Assembly (NCBI GenBank): GCA_019916065.1
Contig: CM034237.1
Span: forward strand, 39,538,485-39,602,484
DNA: 64,000 bases
Reading direction: 5' to 3'
DNA from: Vitellaria paradoxa
Taxonomy: Eukaryota; Streptophyta; Magnoliopsida; Ericales; Sapotaceae
Part shown: positions 38,101 through 48,793 of the stretch, one piece after another
How positions within the stretch are numbered: the stretch's first letter is position 1
Layout: each line of letters starts with the position of its first letter
The notes under the pieces: model-generated
Told to the model about the DNA's origin: nothing
Seen by the model: only the letters and a program-made list of their open reading frames with translations
Database searches by the model: none
Position numbers and translations under genes: made by a program

Positions 38101-38299
38101 AGGTCGAGGCGGGGGGGCGGGCCGGGGTGAGGCTAGGCAGGCCGGGGGGTCGGGGCGACACAGGTCGGACCTTGGGCTGGGTCAAGGGTGACCCAAGCCC
38201 TGACCCGGAGGAGGGAGGGGCGGGTCGAGCCGAGCTCATACGGAAGGCTGGGCCGGGCCGGGCCGGGTCTCGAGTCAACCCTACCCATTTACATCTTTA
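35143..38299 (-). mobile_element. hAT transposon, 3.16 kb, with decayed transposase
   Basis: The left end TAGTGATGTAAATCGGG matches the reverse complement of the right end, TAAAGATGTAAATGGGT. The flanks GTCTCTGG (35135-35142) and ATCTCTGG (38300-38307) form an 8-bp target duplication with one change. The interior encodes a BED-finger hAT transposase on the minus strand. Both subterminal regions are strongly GC-rich with GGGCCGG/GGTCGGG motifs, most marked at 38070-38275, while the rest of the window is AT-rich. Confidence 0.9.
35535..37542 (-). pseudogene. hAT transposase pseudogene (RICESLEEPER-like, BED finger)
   Basis: The N-terminal frame (37542-37243) has a BED-type finger: KVCDFFIRI, then CVICGDLL..TNHLKRHL (C-x2-C...H-x4-H pattern). 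The frame at 36792-36232 has SITLDNASHNDVCFNYL, FRGHCCAHILNLIIKDGL and IRWNSTDIML, typical of the plant hAT core. The 36292-35837 frame has MKENFDKYF and IATILDPRYKEDLFF. The C-terminal dimerisation region (about 35820-35535) reads DILAFLVSTVASEQAFSVSGR and ends SGSSDE. Stops lie between 37240 and 36792 and near 35810, and at least one frameshift is present, so no intact enzyme is encoded. Confidence 0.92.
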
Positions 38300-38330
38300 A
38301 TCTCTGGGCCATAAGATCTAGAGTGTGATA

Positions 38331-40334
38331 GGGGTGGATACAAGATTTTCATTAAAAGGATACCATGATTTTTTTTTTTTAAATCATTCTAAGTGATACA
38401 TATTTTTTTTCATGAAACTTTTTGCTAAAACCCTATTGAAATTTATTGAAGATGATTGTTTTTCTTTAACTTTTCTCTTATAATATCTCAACATAATTCT
38501 AAAAAAGGAAAAGAAAACTAAAAGTGAAAAATAGGAAATGAAATTAGAAATTAAAATAGGACAAAGTAACAAACACAAACACAAGTGTAGTGCATTATTT
38601 TATTTATTTAAAACAAAAAATAAAATTTTGAAAACAAAATTGAAGCAACATAAGAATAATATTGCTCAAAGTGGCCTCTAGTTTTTACGTATAAACAATT
38701 GAGATATGAACGTCAATTTAAAATTCATTCATTTCTTAATTAATGATCATTAATTACTTATTTAAATGTATATCCATTGTTTATTTTTTTTTATTGGACA
38801 ACTATATGAAATAAATAAAATACTACTCAAAGAAGAAAAAGAAAATAAACATAACATTATTCAAAAACAAAGAAAAAAATAATGGGTAATTTTGTAATAA
38901 CAAATAAAGTAAGATTAGCGATAATTTCATAATAACATTAAAAATTCAAAACTCATTTTAACATTTCACTAAAAAAAAAAAAAAAAAAAGCACGGACACA
39001 CAAGAAGGGCACTTGACCCCCTTCCTCAGAGTGGGTATGCTTGAGGCTCCCAAAAAATAACTTTATTGGTAAATTTAATTTTCACAAATTTCTTCAAATT
39101 TTAGTATTCAAGCTAACTCGAAAATTTACTGATGTAAACTTATTATCAAGGGCTATAAAATAACTAGATTTGTGAAAAGATAAGTCTGTCAATGGGTTGA
39201 ATTTAATTCAGATCCGATTCAGATCAAATTTAATAATATTAGATGAGATCTAACCGATTTAATCTGTGACCCAATGAATATGGATTTAAATCGATCCACC
39301 AGACTATTATTTTTAAAATAAAAATAAAAATTTTAAAAATATTAAAATTAAAATTAAAATTTAAAAGAATTTAAAAATAAAAAATTTACGGGAAATAAAA
39401 TTAATTATTTTGATTATTTTACTCTACTATATACATACATATATATGTATATGAAAGGCTGTACTGCTTGATTTGCATATTAAGGATGCATTTGGCGCAT
39501 TAAAAAATACTAAATATTTCTGAAAATCTCTAATTATGTCAGATTACCTATCTCATTCATTTTTAATATATTTGTATTACAATTAAATTAAAAATATTTA
39601 ATTTTTCTTTTTCATACAGTACTGCTGGTACGAGCAGTATTGTTGTCGACAGTTATTGAAAAACCATGTATTTAATGCCCATGAACAGCAGATTGATTAT
39701 ATAATATTATATATGTATTTCAATCTTATTATAAATATTATCATCATTTTATAGCTACATAATCGAGGACAACCCTGCGTCCATGGGCTTAAATTAAACC
39801 AGCTGTTAGGGTTAAAGTATTTAAATAGAAATTAGTTAGTTATACAAAAAAAAATCAATTAAAAGAATGTGAGTCACAATATTATATATAATTTTGATTG
39901 CTTATCTCATTCATTATTAATATATTTGTATTGTAATCAACGCCACGAACTTTGGAATCGCTATCTCATATCGTCTCAGTTAAACTCCATTATTGAAAAT
40001 AAATGCACCAGTATACCTATATATATTGAATAATATATATATATTATTAAAATGATGATTTAAAAAAAATATTTTTTAAAACTAATCAAATCTGGGTATA
40101 TGGATCGAATTTAGATCTTGTAGAATTAGAGTCGACTACTTTTGAATTTTAATCGGATCTATTATTATTAAATCTAAATCAAGCCTGAATTTGACGGATT
40201 TAATCTAAACCCAGCCCACCATTATTGTTAAAACAACACACCTGTTAGTCTCACGGGCCTCAATTAAATGAAAATATACATAATTAAAATCCTCTCAGCC
40301 ACCTCTTTCTGCAAATAAACATCTGATCACTAAA
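38331..40334. other. AT-rich intergenic DNA
   Basis: No gene is visible. An A-run lies near 38970. At 39184-39300 and 40085-40222 (inverted) are similar GATCCGAT/AAATCTA-rich segments beginning ATGGGTTGAATTTAATTC and GGGCTGGGTTTAGATTAA. They may be the two ends of a ~1 kb non-autonomous element, but the match is too weak to call. Confidence 0.4.
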
Positions 40335-40991
40335 GTCCGGTTTGATAATCTTATCGTTTTTTTATTTTATGTTTATGTATTTTTATTTTATAGTTTTTAT
40401 TTTCTATTATCGATTTTTTTTTTTCTAATGCAAAAATTAAATTTACATCTGGAAATGTAATTTTATTTAAATGAACTAATTTTTATTTTAATAAAATATT
40501 TAATTGTGTTAATTTTTTAAAAAATTAATTAATTTAATAAAATATATTTCATATTAATTGATAATTTAATTAAATAAAATATATTAAATCATTTTAATTA
40601 TAAAAATAAAATATATTAAAGATAATTTAATTATATTTTTAATAATAATTTTAATAGAAAATATACTTCCTATTAATTCAATTTAATTAAATTACTTACT
40701 TTTAAATTAATTAAATTAAATATATTATTTATTAAAAAATTAGTTTAACAAAATATTTGAATAAATAATTCAATTTATTGTAATGCAACAAAAGTAGACG
40801 TCACGAAATATTTTTAACAGAAAAAAAAAATAAAGTGAAAGTATCCTTTTGATTATGTTTTTACGTTTAAGTTTCAATTTTTTAAAAAATAAATAGAAAC
40901 AAATTTAATAAACATATTTTTGTTACCAATTTTCAAAAATCTATAAAAATAAATCGGAAAATAGTAAACATTAATGTTACCAAATGAGGCC
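40335..40991. mobile_element. ~660 bp non-autonomous element with GGTTTGATAAT-type ends
   Basis: The left end GTCCGGTTTGATAATCTTA is an imperfect inverted match to the right end (reverse complement GGCCTCATTTGGTAACATTA). This end type, GGCC..TTTGGTAAC, is common in plant MITE families. The interior is pure A/T-rich sequence with no coding capacity. Boundaries are approximate. Confidence 0.45.
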
Positions 40992-43900
40992 TAGAAATTC
41001 CCTCCATCAATTCTGTGAGGGTTGGCATCATATTTTATACTTTATATTAGTCCTGTGGCAATTTCATCTAAGCTATTAGATTAAATCTAACGATTCAAAT
41101 ATATTCATATATTTTTTAAATTAAAAATTTATAAATCTGTTTAAACTATTAAATTTTAATCAACCAATTCATAGAGCGGATAATACATGTGCTGTCAGCC
41201 CCTTACTTTCGATCTACCTACTGGTAAATTCCGCGGTTATACTCAAACATACAATCCCTACTAACCCTTGTATAAGAAACATATGAATTGGGAAGCCATT
41301 CCTATTAACTTCTGCTAACAAATTCTCTAAAATATAATAAAATAATATAATTTTTATTTATAAATAATTTCTCTATTTAACCATGTTTCACAGCTGATTT
41401 TCTAGACTATATTCCATAAAATATGAAATTTTAGTATTTAAAAATTAAATAAAGTAGTTAGAGTAACTCTCCAATTTACTTCAACAAACTCTATATTTTA
41501 ACAAACTATTACTTTAAAATAGGGAATCTGATACAATAACTTTTTAAATTCCTTTTTCTTTTTTTTTTTTTTTGGATTGAGAAGCTTGGAAGCTTGAAAT
41601 TTAGGGATCTGAATTTAAATCTCAACGATTTAATTAATCTAAAGTTGATCTAACCCTTTATTTTAAAAATACAATTTTTTACTTTTTAAAAGGCTAAGCC
41701 TCGAAATAGCTAAGAAAAATAAAACATCATATAATTAAGTTTTAAATGAGGAGGAAGAAAAGTTAAAACCATGGTGAATATAATTCATTATACCATTGAA
41801 GAATTGAAGATACGTGAATTCATTTAATCTTGAACTCTTACTAGAAGATATCTCTATATCTATTGAAGAAGGTCCATTAAAAATATGTGAATCTATTGCA
41901 ATGTTTTCTTGACCTCTTGCAACTTTTGGGGATTGCAGTCAGTAGTATTTCCATTATTTTTTCTTGGAATCTTTGGATTGATTTCCATTAAAATAATAAA
42001 AATATTGGGAAAAAAAGAAATTAAAAGTGGTGAATTTTCTTTTTGCTCATTTAAAACTTAGTTATTGAATGTTCTTTATTTAAAACTTAATTATTGAATG
42101 TTTTCTTTTATTTTTTTTTAAGTTATTGACTGGTTTATCTTTTTAAAAAATGAAAAATTGTATTTTTAAATTAAATGATCAGTTCATCTTTAAATTGATT
42201 GAACAGTTGAGATCTAAATTCAAACTCTTGAATTTTCCACAATGCATTAATGATTAATTAAATATATCAATTGAGGAACCATTCCATCCCCAATTTTTTC
42301 ACTTCAAAATTTTCACAACTATATAATGGTTTTAAAAATTGCTTGTTAATATTACGTAACGCCGTTACGTAATATTTTTACATCTTTCTGTTCCTGTTAA
42401 ATTCCTCCTTTTTTTTTTCTATTGCATTTATTATTTTCCGTTACTGTTACACCAACAATATCATTTTTTAAAACCATAAGCTAAAACTTTCCTCGATCCC
42501 GCGAACATGAAGATGAAGCCCTTTACCTTTAAAAGATCTTTAGAATGACAATATTTGACCAACAACACTCCTGCCCATGGAGAATTAGTCTGTGCCAACC
42601 ACCTCCAAGCTACTACAACGACTAAGGCATGATTAACTCAACCCCAATCCCTCTTGAGGAGTACCAGGACTGTCAACAGCTTCCCATTTCTTCCAATATT
42701 TTGAAATATGAAATGTAGGAGGATAAATAAATAAATAAATAAATCAAATTTATTTTGTTTTATGGTTGGATTAAAAAAGAAGAAGGAAATAAATAGTATT
42801 TATTTACAAACATTTAACTTCTACTTAATAAAGCGTAAAACCAAAAAATAATAATAATAACGAGAAATAATAAATTAATTTTTCCTTTAGTTCTCTTTTC
42901 CCCGTCACAGATCTTGTGCCAAACATAGTGACAAAAAGTCTGAATCAAATAGGTAAAATTACCTTATCGTGCATAAAATGAAAATAAAATACAGAGAAGT
43001 AATATGAGATCAAAAGGTTAAATTTACTTTATTTTTTTAATTGGGTTTAGAAAAATGAGAATAAAATAAATAGATACTAATCAAAAAATAGAAATTCATT
43101 TTTTCAAGCACAAAAAATTAGCACAAATTAGTAATTTTGTTTTAAAACTACTTTCATTTTCTCTCTACAAATTCATATTACAGACATAATATTATAGGGG
43201 AATACAAATGCTACCTTTTAGATATCCGTCGAAAAAAAATTCAATTTTTATTTCATTAAACAAAAAAAAAAATAGACAAATGAGTAATTTTATTTTCTAA
43301 TCACCTTTTTTTTCCCCCTTGAAATCTATATTCCAAACATAGTATTATACCGAGATAAAGATAGCTAAGGTGGCACAATTTGCTCCAAAATGAATTGTTA
43401 GCACAAAGAATTTCAAATAGCAAGTTGTACATAATTATTTCAAATTCATCAAAATTCATCTTAGATATCATCTCAAATTCAAGTTTAAATTAACATTTAA
43501 ACCACCAAATGTGTATCTGAAGTAGGCTACTTCAATAATTAGTGCAAAATCGGCCTATTTCAAATTTATAAATACAAACCCACGTTAGGAGACTGGAGAG
43601 ATTGGAGTGATTCGGTTGCACTTTGTAATGATAAGATTGTAGTACTTCTAGCAGCAAAGGGAATGATAGAATTACACTCTTTACTGATAAGATTGTAGTG
43701 CTCCTGGCCTTTTGTCATCTCAAACAACCAACTTCGTGGAGTAATTTAAGTCCTCACCATTGTCAAGTTTCCCTGCAGAATTTCCTTCGTCCAGTCTTTA
43801 ACTCTTTACACAACCAGCAATTAGATCAGACCGTTTCTCAGCATCATACGGATGCACTCCTTCCTTAAGCCAATAATAGTCTCTACAAGAACAACTTCCA

Positions 43901-44614
43901 TTCATGAAATGACAACTTCTCATTCAAATTCCACTGCATTCCAGGGCTCTGATAATACATTCTCAACGTAAAATGGTTTCTGGGAGACATTTAATCTTCT
44001 TTCGGGAAAATATTTTTCAAAAAATTGAGTAAATGTGTTTTCTAAAAATTATATTTTATATTGAAACAAACGGAGCCTCAAAGTAAGGAAAACAGGGGAG
44101 CAAATTGATGAAGGGAAGTTGATTTCCAATGCCAATGACAAGGAGTCTTTTTAACTTCAAACTGCACATATTCAAGTTTAATCCAAAACCACAAGTAAAC
44201 TAGGTCATCAAGTGATTGAGGCAATTTCCTCATTGAGCGAGCCTCCGTTCCTCCAGCAGCAATAACTGCAGAAAGTGCCCATAGGAGCCTCAAAACAAGC
44301 CACTTAGTTGTGGCTATTCTCGAAGGCAATAACTCCCTGAAGTTAATGATACTCATATAAGTGATCATTCAACAAATTTAGCCACCCTGAAGGCCAGAAG
44401 GGTCCCCCAAGCAATGTTGAGCTGCTGATTCTTATAGATAAACCAGTCTGAAGGAATTGGAATACATACCAATTTGAAGGCCCTCAAAAATGCATAGTAG
44501 ATTTCTGGGACTGCTATTAATATTTCCACATGCAATTTGCTTGTAACAATGCTTCCCTGGGCAAGTAGCTAGCAGAACTAATTGGAACATCCCTTCTCAA
44601 ACATGACATTGTTG
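40992..44614. other. AT-rich intergenic DNA downstream of the PPR gene
   Basis: No gene with recognisable features. From about 43560 the sequence becomes less AT-rich and probably includes the PPR 3' flank. A segment TGATAAGATTGTAGT.CT recurs at about 43629 and 43684. A 96-codon minus-strand frame (44368-44078) resembles nothing I know and is not called. Confidence 0.45.
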
Positions 44615-46958
44615 CTAGGAAAAACCATGTAAATCTTCTAATAAGCTGTAAATTTCATTTGCACGTGAATGTGATTTATCATTTGCTCCAAACTTGTGAA
44701 CTCTTTTATCAATCTCAATTGTACTGTACCCATGGACCTTCTTCAAACCAATATTTCTCATCATCGATCTTATCATCCTAAACTCATCCCAGTCACCCCC
44801 TTCTGCAAATATATTAGATAATAGAGTATAATATCCTGTATCATCTGTCTCTATATCTAAGAGGTTTCTAAGAATATTTTTAATCATGTCCTTCCTTCTG
44901 TATATTCGACACCCATTAAGTAGAGCACCCCAAATACTAGCATCTGCAGGGAATGGCATCATGCTAATGATTTTATATGCTCCATTGATATCACCAGCTC
45001 GGCTCAAAAGATCAACCATACAAGAGAAATGTTCAGATGTGGGAACAATGTCGAAGTCCCTCGTCATTGAGATAAAATACGACTTGCCTTCATCTACATA
45101 CCCTGCATGACTACAAGCAGATAGAATATTCATGAAAGCAACTTCATTTGGTTTTATTCCTGAATCTACCATTTTCTTAAAAAGTGAGATAGCAGTGTCA
45201 ACTGCTCCATGCATTCCATAACCAGGCTATAATGGCACTCCATGACACTACACTCCTCTCTAACATGCTATCAAAAACTCTCTGAGGCCATTTGGAGGTC
45301 TCCACATTTAGCATACATATCAGTTAAAGCTGTATCAATATACATTTCGTTCACTATGCCAAAGGTAATTAGCTTATGGTGAACCCATTTTCCCTTTCCT
45401 AAATATCCTAAATTTGAGCAAGCTTGAATGATAATCAAGAAGGTCACTTCATCTATGTCAAGACAATTTGAATACATTTGATCAAAGAGACTAATTACTT
45501 GTAAAGAATTACCATTTTGAAAAAATCCACAGATCATAGAATTCCATGTTACTACACTGATCTTCTGGTCCTCATCAAATATCATATATGCTGAATCCAC
45601 ATACCCACATTTGGAGTACATATCAATCAGTGAATTCCGGACAAACTCATTTGAGATGCCTGTTTTGACAATATGTCCATGGAGCTGAAGACCAAATTGG
45701 GAAAAACATATATCACCGCATGCTGAGAGAACACTTGCTAAAGTAAATGAGTCTGGCAATGTTCCTAGACTCTGCATTTGAGCAAATAGCACCAACGCCT
45801 CCTTTGAATGCCCTTCCCGAGCATAACCTGATATTATCATATTCCACAACACAATATGCTTATATTGCGTTGTATCAAAGAGCTTCTGGCAATATTTAAC
45901 ATTCCCACAATTAGCATACAGATCTATCAATGTTGGCCCCAAAAGATCATAGCCACTGTCTATAGCCCTTCGAATCACATAACAGTGAACTGATTTCCCT
46001 TCTCTGAGCCGGCCTAGCCTAGCACAAGAAGATAGAATTCCCATCATGGTCACTGCATTAGGTTGTACGTTGGACTCTTGCATCTCAATAGAAGTGCATA
46101 ACGCTTCTTGATAACACTCATTGTGATTGTAGCATGTAATCATAGCTGTCCATGAAGAAGTACTCCGGTGGAAAATGTTGTCAAAGAGCAACTCTGCACT
46201 ATAAAGGTCACCGACATTTTCCATACATTGCAATGAGAGAATTATCCAATGACCCATTACTTTCAATCATCTTCCGTACGACGTAACCATGGACAGATTT
46301 TGCTTCTCTCAGCAAACCCAATTCAGCACAGGCCTCGGCCACAGCAAGCAATGTTACCGAGTCAGGTTCTTGACCTTCAATAAGCATCTGACAAAACACT
46401 TCCAGTCCTTCACTTGCCAGCCCATTCTTCACATAACTTGATAGGATTGAACTCCATGAAACGACATCTCTAACAGACATTCCATCAAATACCTTACGAG
46501 CATCGTCCAAGCTAGCTGCTTCACCATACATACTAAGCAATGAGGTCTCAACAATAGAATCAGACTCAAACCCACATTTAACTATCCTCCCATGAACCTT
46601 CTGACCCATACCCAGGTCTTCAAAGGCCAGAACAAGCTCTTAATACAGATGGAAATATGAAGTCACTGGCGTGGGTTTGATTGTAGAGCATGCCGTTGTA
46701 TAGTGAAATGGCTTCTCCAAAGAAACCATTCCACACATAGCACTTGATGAGCACACCACACATGAAAGAATCTGGTTTGCTGAAGTTCTCAAAGATGAGT
46801 TTGGCAGATTCAAGGTTGCCCATTTTGGCATATGACTCGATGAGCTTGGTTGAAGCAAGTGGATCCCTATGGAGTCCAGTGACAAATAGGTGGGCATGGA
46901 GCTGATAGACAGCTCTTGAGCTCGTGCACGATCTGAATAAGGGCATGTAAAGTGTCAT
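44615..46958 (-). pseudogene. PLS-class PPR protein gene, At1g69350-like, with four one-base insertions
   Basis: PPR proteins of this class bind organelle RNA, usually in mitochondria or chloroplasts. The start MTLYMPLFRSC at 46958, the continuous PPR array and the E-type ending (SIWGALLNGCRI.., HKFGANDKSHSRA.., LEDLHGFS) follow the Arabidopsis At1g69350 protein from end to end. There is no DYW domain. The frame is lost at four places, each explained by one extra base: about 46622-46624 (T-run), 46213, 45285 and 45224. Allowing for these, the length is about 779 residues against 787 in Arabidopsis as I remember it, with no other stop. This is either a young pseudogene or a set of assembly indels. 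The family is normally intronless, and there is no sign of splicing around the breaks. Confidence 0.9.
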
Positions 46959-48793
46959 CCTTGATGATTGATGTTTTGTAAACTAACTAACAAATAGGCT
47001 GATCTTTCATGCGTTAAGACAGCCATGGACACTGAATCATAGCTGCGAAGCATTCAAATGGCTCCGGAGAGAGTAGAGAGGAGAGAGCTCCAAATGAACG
47101 AAGTTTATTTTCAATGAAGGATCTTAAATTGACACGACTAATTTTGTAGGCTGTCGAGATGATTGCACAATTGATACTCTCTCTCCATTTTTGCTATGGT
47201 ATTGACCACCAAATTCCGTTCAATGGTGGGTTGAATCGATTTAAAACCTCCAGAGTCTTGATCGCCCCAGTGGTTACAAACGGAACCCAGATCGCCTAAG
47301 AAATTCTAGGCAAAGCCAACCGTCCAATTTCCCTATAATTATTTATTTTTTAGTTAAAATGGTATGTATTAATTAGCAAAAAAAATATACTAATTAAGTA
47401 TAAGAAAAATGTCCCGATTATATAATTTTTCTTTTGAAAAATAAAATAAAAATAAAAATTCAACTCAATATGAAGATATCCTTTCCTGACAAATTAGAAA
47501 GTATAAAACGTAATATTAACTCAATAGCTGTTTGGTGCGTAAATTCTACTAATTTACACACTAAGTTAATACATGTCACTATATTTTAGATATTTAAGTG
47601 TTTGATAAAAATTAGTAAAATTTGATAAAGATGATTAAAATTAATTTTATATTTGATAAAAAAGTTAGAAAAAGTTAAAAAAATTTATAAAAATTAATTT
47701 TTTTTTAATCAAACTTAGTAAACCAAAACTCCCTAAGCATGCCTTATTTTAGGGGAACAAATAAAGGATAAATAAAGAGGAAACAAAAGGAGGGAGTCAT
47801 GCCATTATCAATTTCCCATTCTCACTCAAAGGGACAAATTCACTATAAAGGAGGATCAAACTAACAGGAAAAGATGTGTAAATATTTCATATTTATAATT
47901 ACTTTGTATTGAGATAAGAGTGGGAATCTGTCTTCTATCATCAGAGAGCATTTGGTAGCCCCCGTGTCACCGGAGAGCATTTGGTAGCCCCCGCATCACC
48001 CAACTCTCTCGGAAAACAATTCCAATCCAAGTTAGACCAGGTCGCTGATCACACTCCGTCATCTCTAAATTTCTATCCATTTCAGAAAGAGTAATAGCTA
48101 GCACGACACAGGGTAAATTGGCAATCAAAACGTCCACACCACTACCATAATTTGGATGAAATATTCTATAAGAAATTTACCATGCAATGTTAGGATAGCT
48201 CAATCATGTTTATTTTGGACCCAACTCCTCTGTTATTTTTTATTCTACTATTTTTCTACTTTTTTAAATCTCAACCGTTCATTTTCATATAAAGAAAATC
48301 CCATTGTATTACCTCTTTCTCTTCAATTCTTATATTGTAATTATCTTTGCAGTTATTAAAAATTAAGTTTATATTTTCAGCCCTTGAATAAAAATGAAAG
48401 GTTGAAATTTAAAAAAATAGATACATAACAGAATAAAAATAGCAACAGGGAGCCAGGTCCATTTATTTCAATAGCATGCAAACTTTTCACTAGGAAAACA
48501 TTTTTTTTATTTTATTTTTATTTTTCAACTTACTTGTGATCCACGATCTACATTTGAATTACAACAAAGCCTCCTTGTCCCAAAAAGATGTTTTACTCAA
48601 GCATATACATGTATGGGGCTGACTTCAGGTCATATACAATCTGCCAAGTTGTACAGAACTGGACCAACTCAGACTAGCAGAAGTATGGGAGATTGATTGA
48701 GGCTCTGTTTGTTGAGCCTGAATCTCGTATAGACTGGCTTGACGTAAGGTATCTGCTCTCCTACAATCCTGCATGATCAGGATATAACTGGAA
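46959..48793. other. intergenic DNA between PPR and CLPF
   Basis: Holds the PPR upstream region (to about 47340, less AT-rich), AT-rich filler, a 29 bp tandem duplication at 47944-48001, and the 3' UTR of CLPF close to 48793. No further gene is visible. Confidence 0.55.
47944..48001. repeat. 29 bp unit in two tandem copies
   Basis: GAGAGCATTTGGTAGCCCCC occurs twice with a period of 29; the copies differ at only a few positions. Confidence 0.9.

Larger units (their letters stand above)
22321..38330 (+). mobile_element. ~3.3 kb solo LTR (chromovirus-like Ty3/gypsy) split by three later insertions
   Basis: The LTR pieces are 22321-23917, 24543-26092, 34989-35142 and 38300-38330. The left end TATAATAGCTCGAATTTC has the look of a chromovirus LTR start (TGTAAYRRCTCG) with TG decayed to TA. 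The right end GTGTGATA is the equivalent CA-to-TA change. Flanks are GGGGC (22316-22320) and GGGGT (38331-38335), a 5-bp duplication with one difference. Removing the inserted elements restores continuous text, for example GTGTCTCTGG before and TCTCTGG after the hAT. No coding domain belongs to this element and no partner LTR is present, so I read it as a solo LTR. A truncated full element is the alternative. Confidence 0.6.

Noticed and set aside
38055..38300. Open frames in both directions in the GC-rich block
   Set aside because: They arise from GC-rich repeats at the hAT end, where stop codons are rare; no protein features.
39184..40222. ~1 kb element with similar inverted ends
   Set aside because: The end match is partial and no target duplication was found, so it is mentioned only as a possibility.
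44078..44368. 96-codon minus-strand frame downstream of the PPR gene
   Set aside because: No recognisable domain, no splice link to the PPR frame, and composition like 3' flank.
44615..46958. PPR breaks interpreted as introns
   Set aside because: Each break is fixed by one base, no GT/AG pairs flank them, and the family is normally intronless.
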